From Osedax fenrisi (taxonomy: Eukaryota; Annelida; Polychaeta; Sabellida; Siboglinidae): DNA of 64,000 nucleotides. The stretch's first letter is position 1; every line of letters begins with the position of its first letter. The stretch is taken from positions 38,215,973 through 38,279,972 of the forward strand of contig OZ025240.1 of assembly GCA_964019155.1 (NCBI GenBank), written 5' to 3'. A model generated the notes under the pieces. The model was not told the DNA's origin. It searched no databases and saw only the letters and a list, made by a program, of their open reading frames with translations. Below are positions 10,027 through 23,037 of the stretch, in pieces. Made by a program: the position numbers and the translations under genes.

Positions 10027-10895
10027 GGGGAAAGTAACCGAATACGGACACTCTAGGTATATAAGAAAACATAAATCCTAAAAAAAAATATGTAATGAAA
10101 AATATAATCATAATTATATAAATAGTTTATTAAGTATTTTTTATTTTTTAATTATTCAAATTAGGGCTGATATATTCAATAAACAGATTTAAAAAAAAAT
10201 CAACTTAACCTTCTCATGAATACACAAATGTATCGATATAAAATATAACACTATATTATATAAAACTAAAGTTCTTCATCATTCTAAACATTATATACAT
10301 AATCGATATATTTTTTATCAAATATTAATTAAATTATAAGCATATATCTTGAGGTCACATACATTTCTAATATGGACACCATGGTGTATCGATGCATCGA
10401 TGTTTTAATACGGACACCCTATATAACAAAACGACGTGAAGCGTTTGAACTATTCTAATTTTCATTAAAATAGCGTGCGTTATAATATTAATACCACCAA
10501 TGAAGCTAAATCTAACAATTTTATTATTTAGACTTAAATTGTATTATTAATTATATATATAATAAAAATATATAAATTATTACTTAATTAATTTAGACTA
10601 AATTATTCATAAAATTAATTATAAATAATGTAATTGTAATTTGTCTGATTGATTCATCAATAATATATAGTTTATCTAGTGGTATATAGGGTATCCGTAT
10701 TATAACACAGGTACCCATGTCCGAATACGGACACCCCCGTTATCTATAGAATTAAAGATTAAGTAACATTTTAAAATCACAATAATATCTATAATCATAT
10801 AATATTAATATATTGTAATTTTTGAATATAAACAATGAGTCATAAAATGTTAAGACCATTTATTGTTAAAGTGTCCGTATTAGGTTACTTTCCCC
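10027..10895. mobile_element. TIR element with subterminal repeats, copy 1
   Basis: Ends are inverted: 'ggggaaagtaaccgaatacg' at the left and the complement of 'ggggaaagtaacctaatacg' at the right, each flanked by TA. Inside, 'gtccgtatt' or its complement recurs near 10385, 10415, 10690, 10720 and 10870. No transposase ORF is present. TA flanks suggest mobilisation by a Tc1/mariner-superfamily or similar enzyme. Other copies lie at 14942-15841, 41930-42345 and, with changed internal motifs, 52870-53824. Confidence 0.85.
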
Positions 10896-12180
10896 TATGT
10901 ACTCCCCCTTTAAGGTCATATTTATTAGGCGTACATATATGTATTTATAATTATAAAGAGATATTTAATTTGTCATATTAGGCTATATATATTATAATAT
11001 TCTCAACTTATCTGGGAGTGCACATTATCGTAGATGTGCTTTAATTATGATTCATGATTTATGAACGAGTATCTAACAATAAGACTTTTGACTGAAGGTA
11101 CGATATATTTAAATTTATGGAAGGGATATACGCTTATAGTCTTTTAAACTTTCTTCAGTACGCCAGATACGTAGTTTCATTATTGTATATAACTAAGTAT
11201 ATTATCATGAATATAGCATATATACGCTCTGATGAATATAATGGGTCCAATTACCAGAACCTAGAGGAATAACATACTTATATTAATGTTTAATAGACTG
11301 AGTTCAGTTGATTATTATAGAAAATTTTATATCAGATATATAAACCATTAAAGTACTTTCCCATATATACCAATATGTTGTATCGATACATACTACGTAT
11401 ATGATCAATAGTAGCAAGACTACGTAACCTTTATAATTGTATTAATGTTCTATGTTTATATTTGAGTCAACGGAAATAAATTAATCATTTATAATTTTAT
11501 TAATGGCTAATCTAATGATACGATAATATCAATAAATACTTTATCTTCTATCAATGATTTCGTCAGAATTAATTGTTAGTATAAGCGTTCATGGATGTAG
11601 TTGAGTAACCATGCTAATACTATATCAGTAATGCCAACATCTAGTAGTATTTTAAGTCTAGTGTATAGATAATGGTATAGAGGTAGTAACTAATATGTGG
11701 GTATTGATTGTGCTACGTAGAGAGTAATACAACATCATTAAGTGAAATCACAGCAGTTTTAGTGATGTATTTAATTCGGATAGTGCGCTTTCTCTTGTCT
11801 AGTAAATATTGTTATTCAAGTAGTAGATATATTTTCTGTATATATAAAATTCACTTATTTTCAAGTATATTATCCGATAGCGAGAGTTTGATATAGGACT
11901 ATTATGTGTAAGTATATTTCTATCCGTATTTATTTTTTTAATAGATAAATATTATCTCTTATTGGCCATAATGTATGGGTAATTTAAAGAGTTTTATAAA
12001 CAATATAGAGAGATACATTATATATTTTAATACTACGGCAATATTATTTATAATTGTAATTGTGACGATGATTGGAATTGGATTAATTGGGAGAAAGTGT
12101 TGCAATAGTAATGATATGGTGGATATATGATAATAACGAAGGTGAACTATTTGGTAGATAGTTGGGCGTCGTTTTCTATT
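10896..12180. other. AT-rich intergenic sequence
   Basis: No gene, repeat array or splice-flanked exon was recognised. It lies upstream of gene A exon 1. Confidence 0.6.
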
Positions 12181-12387
12181 GGATATATATATATATATAT
12201 ATATATAGACTAGCTGTTTTGGCCCGGTTTATGTGCTGGGATAGTTGATAATTATGAGTTATTATTAGAAAACTGCATGATCTAGGAGTATTTTAGAAAT
12301 AAGAAATATATTATTTATTTGATTTAAATTAATTATGTTATAAAAAACAAATATTGAGAAATAAATATAATATACATAATAAATGGG

Positions 12388-12940
12388 AGTTAACCCTATC
12401 TGAATTAGCCCTATCGTAGTTAGCCCTATCTGAATTAGCCCTATATGAATTAGACTTATCGGAGTTAGCCATATCTGAATTAGCACTATTGAGGTTAGCC
12501 CTATCGGAGTTAGATCTATCTGAATTAGCCCTATCTGAGTTAGCCCTATCCGAATTAGCCCTATCTGAATTATCCATATCTGAATTAGTCCTATCGGAGT
12601 TAACTCTATCTGAATTAGCCCTATCTGAGTTAGCCCTATCTTATTTATCCCTATCTGAATTAGCCCTATCGGAGTTAGCCCTATCTGAATTAGACCTATC
12701 GGAGTTAGCCCTATCTGAATTAGCCCTATCTTAGTTAGCCCTATCTGAATTAGCCCTATCTGAGTTAGCCCTATCTTAATTAGCTCTATCGGAGTTAACT
12801 CTATCTGACTTAGCCCTTTCCGAGTTAGCCCTATCTGAATTAGACTTATTGGAGTTAGCCCTATCTGAATTAGCCCTATCGGAGTTAGCTCTATCTGAAT
12901 TAGCCATAACTGAGTTAGCCCTATCGGAGTTAGCCCTATA
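12388..12940. repeat. 15-bp minisatellite, about 37 units
   Basis: Units are 'tagccctatctgaat' and 'tagccctatcggagt' with point variants. Because 15 is divisible by three, several frames stay open and yield pentapeptide repeats such as LSELA (plus) and IGLIQ or NSDRA (minus). ORFs up to 269 aa arise this way, and I do not call them genes. Confidence 0.92.
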
Positions 12941-13321
12941 GGAACACCTCGTCTCTCAATAAAATAAGTTATATATTCGTATAAGAATTGTATAATTATG
13001 AAATAAATTAAAATAAATGTAATAAATTGTACGACATTACCTCGTACGAGTTTACTGGTAACCATGAATCTCATTGGATGAAACTAATATTATTAAAAAG
13101 CTCCACCTATTAATTATTAGAGGCGAATTAATTTAAAATCTTAAATTTAAATCCACTTTAATATATGATAACACGATAGGAACTACAATGTAACATTTTG
13201 ATAGTGCATATTAAAGAGAAATAAAAGATGAGTATAACTGGTGTCTTCCGATCTTGCATTTATTTTTTAATTTCGTAGAATCGTCACTTCGCGAGGATGC
13301 CGCATTGTTATATGTTTAGAG

Positions 13322-13322
<1 letters not shown>

Positions 13323-13406
<84 letters not shown>

Positions 13407-13416
13407 ATATATAAAT
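13323..13416. repeat. (TA)n tract
   Basis: About 94 bp of nearly pure TA. Confidence 0.95.
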
Positions 13417-13719
13417 TTTATAATATAATTATAATTATAAAATTATATAATATAATATTAAGTGGGGTTAGTGCTATAGCACTATTTCGCTATTTCTACG
13501 ATAAAATGCATAACATCTATACTAGACTTATTTACTTATTGTAAACCCTATTTTACTGCCATATATGGATTTTATGCATTTTATCGGAGAAAAGGTCAGC
13601 GAAATATTCACAAACTATATCATCAAATATATTTGGGAAAATGGTTATATGAGTGCATCCAAATATATGATCATTTATCGTATAGATATTTTTCTAGTAT
13701 CAGTGATATTAGTCATATA

Positions 13720-13754
13720 CACAGACTTTGAGGGGGGCCCCCTCAAAGTCTGTG
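13720..13754. repeat. GC-rich palindrome, 17-bp arms, 1-base spacer
   Basis: 'cacagactttgaggggg' and its exact complement are separated by one G. It is a strong hairpin or cruciform former in very AT-rich DNA. No terminator or gene context is visible. Confidence 0.9.
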
Positions 13755-13759
13755 GTCAT

Positions 13760-14175
13760 ATATTATTTCAATTTAATAATATACAGGTGTAGTCGGTATA
13801 TATCGTCGTTGTATGTGGCTGGACATCTTTTTAATAGTAGGCTAAGTTTTCGTTTACGTCTTTTGTGAATACATAGATATGAATAGAATTAGGGTATGTT
13901 AATGTGAATGTTTAGTTGTAAATCGTAATCTAATTATTAATGTTTTTAGTATTTACGAATGAAGATAGTACGTGGTTATTATTGAAAGGAGTGTGGTTGG
14001 ATGCTTTTAGTTATTTGTGAGGTTAGTTGAAGAATTTGATGTATAGTGGGGACGTTAATTTAGTATTAATAGCGTAATGGTCAGTTAGTAGAGATGATTA
14101 CTTGTAGGAGTAGTGATAATCTGTCATTTTTAGTAAGTAAAGTAAAATTATGCTCGTATTTTTGTTAGTAGCATT

Positions 14176-14210
<35 letters not shown>

Positions 14211-14225
14211 GGAAATACGTTTGAT
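13760..14225. other. GT-skewed non-coding stretch
   Basis: The plus strand is unusually rich in T and G ('gttagtagagatgatta' style), ending in a (TA)n tract near 14178-14210. No gene is seen. Confidence 0.5.
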
Positions 14226-14576
14226 TCTTCCAGAAAATCTATACTTAAAACTTTGCATATTCCACGGGGTTTATAATATAGTCAAATTGTTTATATATTA
14301 ATAGATAAACTATTTTCTACAAGTAAGAATATAAATTGACTATAAAATTCTCTGGCGCAGATATAGGTAGTAATCATAATATTGTGATAACTACTTTTAA
14401 ACTACGCCAGAAAAGAGTAATAAATTTGTTCGCAATAAAGTTAACTTCGATAAACTTAAAAATATAGAAATTTATATACTTTTTAAACTAAGTGTTTTAG
14501 AAAAACTTACTCATCAAAAGTTAACAAATATAGATACATATATAGATATCGCAAGAGATATTCTAGGAAATTAACG

Positions 14577-14735
14577 AGAAAAAAAGAATAGTTGAAAACA
14601 AACGAATGGACATGTGTTATCTAAATTAATTTCTAAAAATAAACAATATATGAACCAGTAAGTAATTATAGACTTAAGTCACTTTTAAGTGACTTAACAC
14701 ATTTCCATTCGTTTGTTTTCAACTATTCTTTTTCA
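14577..14735. mobile_element. Foldback, 40-bp arms
   Basis: 'aagaatagttgaaaacaaac' on the left returns as its complement on the right. In the middle sits a second hairpin, 'aagtcactt' - tt - 'aagtgactt'. It lies inside the decayed LINE. Confidence 0.8.
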
Positions 14736-14941
14736 ATAATTATTAATTCCTAAATCAAGATATATGTGAAAAAAAGCAATGCAAACCAGATCTAAGAAAG
14801 AAATCATATCAAAAGTTTAACAATTTAACAACATATAAAGATAACATCGCTGTATATATTCAAGAAAATAATGGAAAATGTATAACCGACAAGACAGAAT
14901 TATAAACAATAGACAGAATACTGCTCCAAAGTGTATATATA

Positions 14942-15841
14942 GGGGAAAGTAACCTAATACGGATACTTTAACAATAAATGGTCTTAACATGTTATGACTC
15001 ATTAATTTTATTCAAAAATTACAATATAATAATATTATATGATTATAGATATTATTATTATTTTAAATTTTTATTTAATCGTTTAATTCCATAGATAACG
15101 GGGGTGTCCGTATTCGATACCCATGTCCGAATACGGAAACCCTGTGTTATAATACGGACACCTTATATACCACTAGATAAACTATATATTATTGATGAAT
15201 CAATCAGACAAATCACAATTACATTATCTATAATTAATTTTATGAATAATTTATTCAAATTTAATTAGTTAATAATTTATTTATTTTTATTATTTTTTAA
15301 TTAATAATATAATTTAAGTATCTAAATAATAACAAATTTAGATTTAGCTTTATTATTGGTATTAATATTATAACGCACGCGATTTTTATGAAAATCAGAA
15401 TAGTTCCTACGCTGCGCGCTGATTAGTTATAGGGTGTCCGTATTAATACATCTATAGTGTCCGTATTAGGCACTTATATTACCTCTAGATATATGCTTAT
15501 AACTTAATGAATAGTTGATAAAAATATAGAAATTATATATATAATTTTAAAATGCTTTATTTTTTAATAATATAGTATTATATTTTATCGATACATTTGT
15601 ATATTCTTGAGAAGGTTTTAAGTAGACATTTTTTTTCATAAATTTAAAAACGTAATGTAAAAATCAGGTTATTGGATATATCAGCAATATTTTGAATAAT
15701 TACAAAATAAAAAATATTTTTTAGACTATTTATATAATTATTAATATTTTACTCATTAAATATTTTTTTGTAGGATTTATGGTTTCTGAGATACCGAGAG
15801 TGTCGGTATTCGGACACTGTCCATATTCGGTTACTTTCCCC
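14942..15841. mobile_element. TIR element with subterminal repeats, copy 2
   Basis: TA-flanked ends 'ggggaaagtaacc' and its complement. It is the reverse orientation of copy 1: the block 'ataacgggggtgtccgtatt' here is the complement of the block near 10720-10740. It is non-coding and inserted in the decayed LINE. Confidence 0.85.
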
Positions 15842-17229
15842 TAATGCTGATAGAGACAATTCATGGATTAATGTACATGAGATCATTAATAATAATAACT
15901 TTCCTAAATAAGAAAGTGATGTAAAAACTGGTATTCAGTAACAAACACTTGTATAAAGAAAGTCACCAGTATACGACAATATACCCGCTGAACTAAGTAA
16001 ATCAGTAGGTATATATTGATAACAGTATTTACTGATATATTCAATAAAATATGGGAAACAGGAATATGGATTACATTATTTACAACATCATTAATTATTA
16101 GCTTATATAATAGAGGAAGACTTCATATATGTGAACATTATTGAACGATTAGTATAATACAAATTAAAGCAAAATAATGATAAATTAAATATATATCTGA
16201 CTAAACGTATCTAATAGGATTTAACTTCTAAATAACACGATGGATTTAGAATAGTATAATTATAAGCGAACAAATCTTTAATTTAATAACCATCTCGGAT
16301 AAATACTCACAACAAAAAAAGCCCCTATATTACTTGGTCATCTATTTCAATAATTCATTTGATTGGGTCTGGCAGGATGCAATATGGTATATTAAGAAAA
16401 GTTTTAATATTAATACTAAACTAATGGAATTAATATACAAATTATATAATAAGGCAGAGAGCGCTGTATACTTTGATTAGAAAGTTGCGGTTTGTTTCAA
16501 GACAATAACAGGAGTGAGAGGTATACAAGCAGACATGTTTACTAGAACTAGGCAGACGATAATAACTTTAAAAAAATTAAATCGTATACGACAAGTCTAT
16601 ATCGCTGAAATCACAAATATAATTAATGTCATCAATAGCTTATTCAATGTTGCTATATGCATACAAAACTTAGACTCTAGCGACCTGCAGAGAAAATTCA
16701 AAGCATTATATATAATATGTCTAAGAAGATTGTTAAATGTAATATTTAATGACCACATCACTAATCTTGATGTAAGGAAGAGAATAATCCACTATAGGTC
16801 CTACTGGACAGCACTCTGAACTAATGTCGATGGTTATCAAAAGAAAATCAAAATGGTTTGGTTATAGTATATGACTTATATGACTAATATCTCAATATCG
16901 AACTCAATATCAAATACAATTCTTCAATGAACTGTAGACGATACATGAATAATGTGCGGATGAAAACTCAGTGATATATTAACATGGACTAACAATTAGA
17001 AAAGCGATTTGAGCGATTACGAACAGAAATAAATGGAGAGAAATTGCGAATAAATCATCTGTGCTTCAACGGCATCCATATTCTATGGCCGTTACCCAAT
17101 AGTTAAAGGTTAACATATGATAATACATTTATAAAATATTATTTATCAATTGTATGACAGTATACTTTATAATATAAGGTGATACAATTTTAATGCATTG
17201 TTCAACACAAATTGTTTACTTAATTGTTT

Positions 17230-17232
17230 AAT

Positions 17233-17291
<59 letters not shown>

Positions 17292-17360
17292 TATCATAAA
17301 TACATATTATAATTTACATTGTATTTTTCAAATATAGAAAACATTAATATATAACAAATA

Positions 17361-17402
<42 letters not shown>

Positions 17403-17647
17403 TATATATAGCAAATTACTAGATATCTTAGTCACACATTTATTCAATATTTCATTGGATAAATCTTATACCAAAGATAACTCTTTTAGTACATTCGAAT
17501 TAATACTGAGAACCTCAGTTTTGTCATCTTTGAGAGATTTTTCATTAAGAGATTTTTCATAAAGCGATTTTTCATTAAAAGATTTTTCACTAATAGATTT
17601 TTCTGTATAAATTAAAATTTATATTACATTTTATATTTTAATATTAT

Positions 17648-17686
<39 letters not shown>

Positions 17687-17700
17687 ATTATAAATTTAGT
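17230..17700. repeat. (TA)n tracts and a 16-bp tandem repeat
   Basis: TA runs at about 17237-17288, 17371-17397 and 17653-17684. About five copies of a 'gatttttcattaaga'-type unit lie at 17522-17605. Confidence 0.8.
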
Positions 17701-18740
17701 TAGATTATTAAATTTATTTATAATATAATTAATATATATAGAGTAATTACTTATATATCATATACATATAGTAAATATACATTAATGTATATGAGCTATA
17801 TAACATAATATATATATAATACATTTATTTATATTTTTAATATATATTTGTGTGTATATATATACATATTCCTAGCAACAGATCGTGTTACCTCCAAGTA
17901 AAATCAATAATAGTAATGCCACATATAACCTACTTACATATAACTCTTTATACTATTGCCACTCCATATTACGCTGATCTAATTTATTCTCACATTATCT
18001 ATATATCATACATATGTTACATATGTCTCATTTATGACACATATGTATGAGATAGGATATATAGACAATTCAACAGGTAAACATATGCCTATAGGTATAC
18101 CTTTGTTAATTTACATTCTCGTAATACACTTGATATCGCTCAACATACAGTAATAACACTTACCATTAGTTTAATGTAACGCTTACTATCAGTGTGTGTA
18201 TTTAGAATATTAATACTATAGTATGATATATTGTGATACATATACGTATCACAATATACTATGGTATACTAGAGTATACTATAGTATGTATCACAATATA
18301 TCATCATTGTCACCGAATGCATGTGTTTGCGATTAAACACTGACATCGACCTCTCGCCATTAGCACACTAGTTGTAACTATTATATAACCTTACAACATA
18401 ACTATTAATACTATCATTAATCACTGTTATCATAATATTACGTGTATAGCTCTATTGGCGTGGTAGACAACAGCGAAGCACAGTCACTGTGATCCTAGTC
18501 CTTAACTTTCGATAAACACGACTCTATGTCCAGATACTATAGTATAAGGGGTATACCCCTTTACTATAACAATCACATATATCGAATACTAGCACGATGA
18601 TGAACGAAAAGTTAGTATCAAACATGATACCAATAGTGGTCGATATTGTAAATCACTACATATGTATATAGAGGAATATAATACGATTTAGTACAATTTA
18701 AAAATGAATTCCGATGACAACAAATAAAGCGGAAATGAAA
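17700..18740. other. AT-rich spacer with palindromes
   Basis: Contains inverted sequences around 18220-18310 ('gatatattgtgatac' and its complement) and the perfect 16-bp palindrome 'aaggggtatacccctt' at 18546-18561. No gene was recognised. Confidence 0.55.
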
Positions 18741-18847
18741 CTAACGTGATCCTTTTTTAGCTTTTTCTTCCTTTTCGACTTTCTTAAGAACTTTGAGAAG
18801 AACGCAAATAGTAACAACAAGAAATATAGCCATCACAGGTAGGTAAT
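18741..18847 (-). CDS. Terminal transmembrane exon, probably gene D
   Basis: Minus-strand acceptor 'taatag|at' opens a 107-nt exon: two bases, 34 codons and a TAG stop. The peptide is a hydrophobic span (about 'MAIFLVVTICVLL', residues 5-17) followed by a highly basic, Lys/Glu-rich tail 'KKVEKEEKAKKGSR', as in the C-terminus of a single-pass type I membrane protein. It needs an upstream exon ending in phase 1, which is how family exons 3 end. The nearest such exon upstream on this strand is gene D exon 3 at 29809-29704. The link is inferred and the intron would be about 10.9 kb. Confidence 0.6.
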
Positions 18848-19016
18848 CTATTATAGATTGATATGTATTATTGTTTGTGTTAATACATTTAGTATATATT
18901 ATTATATGTAGGAAATATTATTATAAATATAAATCTTATTATAAAATATAAATCCTATTACGGAAATATTATATAACTTGTATTGCACAAGTTATGTATA
19001 TGTATAGATAGTAGTA

Positions 19017-19102
<86 letters not shown>
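18848..19102. other. AT-rich spacer ending in an 86-bp (TA)n tract
   Basis: The (TA)n run spans about 19017-19102 and supplies the target site of the neighbouring hAT-like element. Confidence 0.8.
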
Positions 19103-19105
<3 letters not shown>

Positions 19106-20456
19106 TGCTGTAAAATTTCAAATACTTGGTTGTTCTCGAGAACTTCAAATCTTAAAATTTTGTTCTCGAGAACTTCAAATCTTTAAAAAAAATATCAAGT
19201 TCTCGAGAACTTCAAATCTCTCATATTTAGGTATGTTCTCGAGAACTTTAAATCTTTTAATAATATTTTAAAATACGTAGAAACGAAGAAAAAAATTAGA
19301 TATTAATTAATTAATTATTATTAATAATAATAAATTAATTAATAATTAATTATTATTAATTAAATTAATTATTAATTATAATAATTAATAAATAATTATA
19401 ATAATTAATAAATAATTATAATAATTAATAAATAATTATAATAATTAATAAATAATTATAATAATTAATAAATAATTATAATAATTAATAAATAATTATA
19501 ATAATTAATAAATAATTATAATAATTAATAAATAATTATAAAAATTAATAAATAATTATAATAATTAATAAATAATTATAATAATTAATAAATAATTATA
19601 ATAATTAATAAATAATTATAATAATTAATAAATAATTATAATAATTAATAAATAATTATAATAATTAATAAATAATTATAATAATTAATAAATAATTATA
19701 ATAATTAATAAATAATTATAATAATTAATAAATAATTATAATAATTAATAAATAATTATAATAATTAATAAATAATTATAATAATTAATATTAACTATTG
19801 AATACGTTACTATTCTAATAATCATATATAGCTATATAAACCTATATAGTAATTTAAAACCTATTTAGTAAAGTTGTAAGAGGAATACTATATACTATAT
19901 ACACCACAGCTTATATATATAGAAGGCTAAATATAAATATTATATTTAGACTATATATAGATATATATATATATATATATATAACATAGTATCAATTATT
20001 TATTCAATATGTTCTTGTAGACAAATATAGTTTTAAACGGTTTATGAATTAACATTTTTATATATTAGTACAGAGTAGGTACGATATGAAGATTATACGT
20101 AATAATTTTTAAATATTGTTATTAATGTATAATAAATAAAGGACACGGTGTCCTTGATAACATTATTCTATTTTAAATATATTATCATATAGGTGGCATA
20201 ACTGATGATCGAATTAATAGTATCTATACAGTTTAATGGATATTTTAAAATAGTTGAAAGAAACTTATTACATAATATTGTTAATCGATCGTTACCCGAA
20301 CAATTACCCGACATGATACCCGAACCGAAACTAAATTTAAAATAAAGATTTGAGACCATCAAATCTTTCCAAATACCCGAAAATTTAAGATTTGAACCGA
20401 ACCGAAAAAAAAAGATTTGAGATTTGATATTTGAAATTTGAAATTTTACAGCACTA
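19103..20456. mobile_element. Non-autonomous hAT-like element
   Basis: Terminal inverted repeats 'tagtgctgtaaaatttcaaa' at both ends, flanked by 'atatatat' on both sides, consistent with an 8-bp target duplication although the site is a TA repeat. Near the left end are four copies of 'gttctcgagaacttcaaatc' or a close variant. Near the right end are repeated 'acccgaa' and 'gatttga' motifs. A 20-bp minisatellite fills part of the interior. No transposase ORF was found. Confidence 0.78.
19376..19790. repeat. 20-bp minisatellite, about 20 units
   Basis: Near-perfect repeats of 'aataattataataattaata' inside the hAT-like element. Only one or two point variants are visible, so it is homogenised or recent. 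Confidence 0.92.
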
Positions 20457-20464
20457 ATATATAT

Positions 20465-21291
20465 ATATATATATATATTAACCAAAATAGTGACTCGATG
20501 ATGTTTCATCTAAAGATCATATTTGAATATATTAGAATAGATTATATATAATATTATAGTATTTAGTTATAAGACTATTTAATTAGTATTATGTTATAAT
20601 TAATATACACGAAGCAAAGATATAACACTTATTTTATATGCAACGTAATTTATAAATACTACATGCCGCTGCTAGCAGTAATATCGAATCACTGAAATAG
20701 ATTTAGTTTCGGCGGTGTTTTCATACAAAAATGTTTTTCTTGATCTATTAAATTACATGCAATATAAATTAGATTTTACTCAAATATATATATATAGCGT
20801 ATAAACCTACATATCATATTGGTTTATTATATATTAGTAATGGACACTTACTTACTTTTCATCATATAAATACTACTTTAAAGCGTATTATTTAACATAT
20901 TATAAGTGTATAGTTTGATACGAATTTACATTATAAACCTCTCATAGTTCCTAAAATTAACCCGATATAGGTGACACTGTATGTATTTTGTATACAAAAT
21001 CGAATTACATGATTTTGCGTAAGTGTTATATCTTTCATAAGAAAAATCTTTGCTATAACATTATGTAATATATATATGTATAATTAAGTTTAACGAACGA
21101 TCTATAAGGTATAAATGTTTAAACATAGGGTAAATATGTCCAGATAAAGTTTTCATATTGAACTTTCTATCTGTATGGTGTGAATAAATATTTATAATAC
21201 TTAATATAATATATTAATATTATTTATAATTTTATAGTTTTACAATATATATGAACATAATAAAAATAATTAGTTTGTCAATATTGTACTA

Positions 21292-21335
<44 letters not shown>

Positions 21336-22993
21336 ACCCAACACTAATAACATATAGCATATAATAACATTTAATTCATAATATGATAATTATTAATGCA
21401 TGAATTTAATTATTTAGTATTTATATTCTCATTTAGTATTTAAAACCTATTTGTCTTTGATTGAATTTTTTGGTTTTTTCTTTAATCTAAAATTATGGAT
21501 TATTATGTAATACATATTCATAATTTACTTAATTTAGTAAAAATATTTGATACTATTATATTTGAATAAAAACTTATCTATAGATAAGTTTTAGATAAGT
21601 TTATAGATACATTTATAAATATAATACTTTCATGGTATTTAACAACGTTTTTATAAATAATATACTTCTTTGTAAACAAAAAGGGATAGGACACATTAGC
21701 CTACATTAGGATAGTCGAGAGAGAATTAAACTAAAATTATGACCATACTATTACTCAAGTAATAGATAGAGCAACATCCCATGGCTAATATATTCGTATA
21801 TAGGAATAGCTATAAGTAGATATAACCGTAAGGGTTAGGTCTTATTATGGTTAGCGTATAGGTTAGCCGCTTTATAATAGTAAGGTGTGCTTTAAAATAG
21901 GTGTTAGGTGAATGATGATAGTTAGAATAGATATAGCAGAGGTGTCAATTAAATATGTATACATATGTAATTGAATTAGGGGATTATGTAATTATTTATA
22001 AAAATGGAGTGTCATATGCACACTAAAATTGGGGAGAATGAGCATCCTGGCGGCACTGCAAAGAGTATTCGCATTAGGGCCGGTTGTGGTTAGTTTATTT
22101 CAATGAAGTAGGGCCTGTATAGTATTGATTTAATTTAATTATTTATCGAATTTTGTCATATATACAATTAAGTATAATTTAATCATATTAACTTCTAAAA
22201 TAATCGAGATGCGATAGTTTTGTTTAAATATAAATGTCAATGAATTTCAGGAGGTCAAAAGAAAGTACATTCCGTATATATTTTTCTTATATATACATTT
22301 ATTTTAATAATAACTAACCATTTCCTGTATAGTCCTGTAATAAATATATTGTGATTTATTAAATATAAGTAATATAAATATATTTATATATTTAAATTCA
22401 AATATCAACATAGTTATTCAGAAATATGTTTAGTTGGTATATTGTGTAAGTATATGTAACTAGCTACTATAATCAGCATTAGCCAAGCATACGTTTGTAT
22501 TTATTTATAATGATGTATACATTATAATCTTTATTACACTCTTACTTCATTACACTTTAATACACAATTACGTACGCATACTAACAATACAATGTTTGTA
22601 TGTGTGGTCAAATAACATTTAAATTAGTTAATTCTTTTTTATTCTATAGAAATATATTTCACTATGGTGAATTAAAGTTATTATAATATTTATAAGAATT
22701 AATTAAAACATATCTATATATATATAATATATATATGTATATTAAATATATACATTAAAATGTAATATTATGAATAAGTAATAGAAATAATGTGATTAAA
22801 TGTTTAAATTAGCATACATGGATATATAAATCATAAAACAATTCAAGATATACTTGTTTGTATTTATTATAATTTATATAGGATATATGTATTTTATATA
22901 AATAGTTAACATAACTAAAACTATATTTAAATGGTTTGATGGATCATTAGAATTTTTCCTTTTATAAATATTTGATAATACTAGCATATAATT

Positions 22994-23037
<44 letters not shown>

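Larger units (their letters stand above)
14230..17100 (+). pseudogene. Decayed LINE (endonuclease-RT), interrupted
   Basis: Conceptual reading across many stops shows LINE landmarks. The endonuclease end is recognisable around 14360-14420 (a 'GSNHNIVI' block like GSDHNLV). RT pieces lie around 16310-16520 ('YLVIYFNNSFDWVW', 'ITGVR', like FIDFKKAFDRVW and VGVRQG). A C-terminal part at 16600-17060 includes 'DVRKRI', 'KRKSKWFGY' and 'NRNKWREIANKSSV'. These match a common animal LINE class ending in a KRKLRWYGH ... REKWRKLVVKSSV tail. A foldback sequence (14577-14735) and a TIR element (14942-15841) are inserted in it. It cannot encode an active protein. Confidence 0.75.

Noticed and set aside
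12265..13074. 269-aa minus-strand ORF with a hydrophobic start
   Set aside because: Most of it is translation of the 15-bp minisatellite, which is open in several frames by arithmetic. No splice or homology support.
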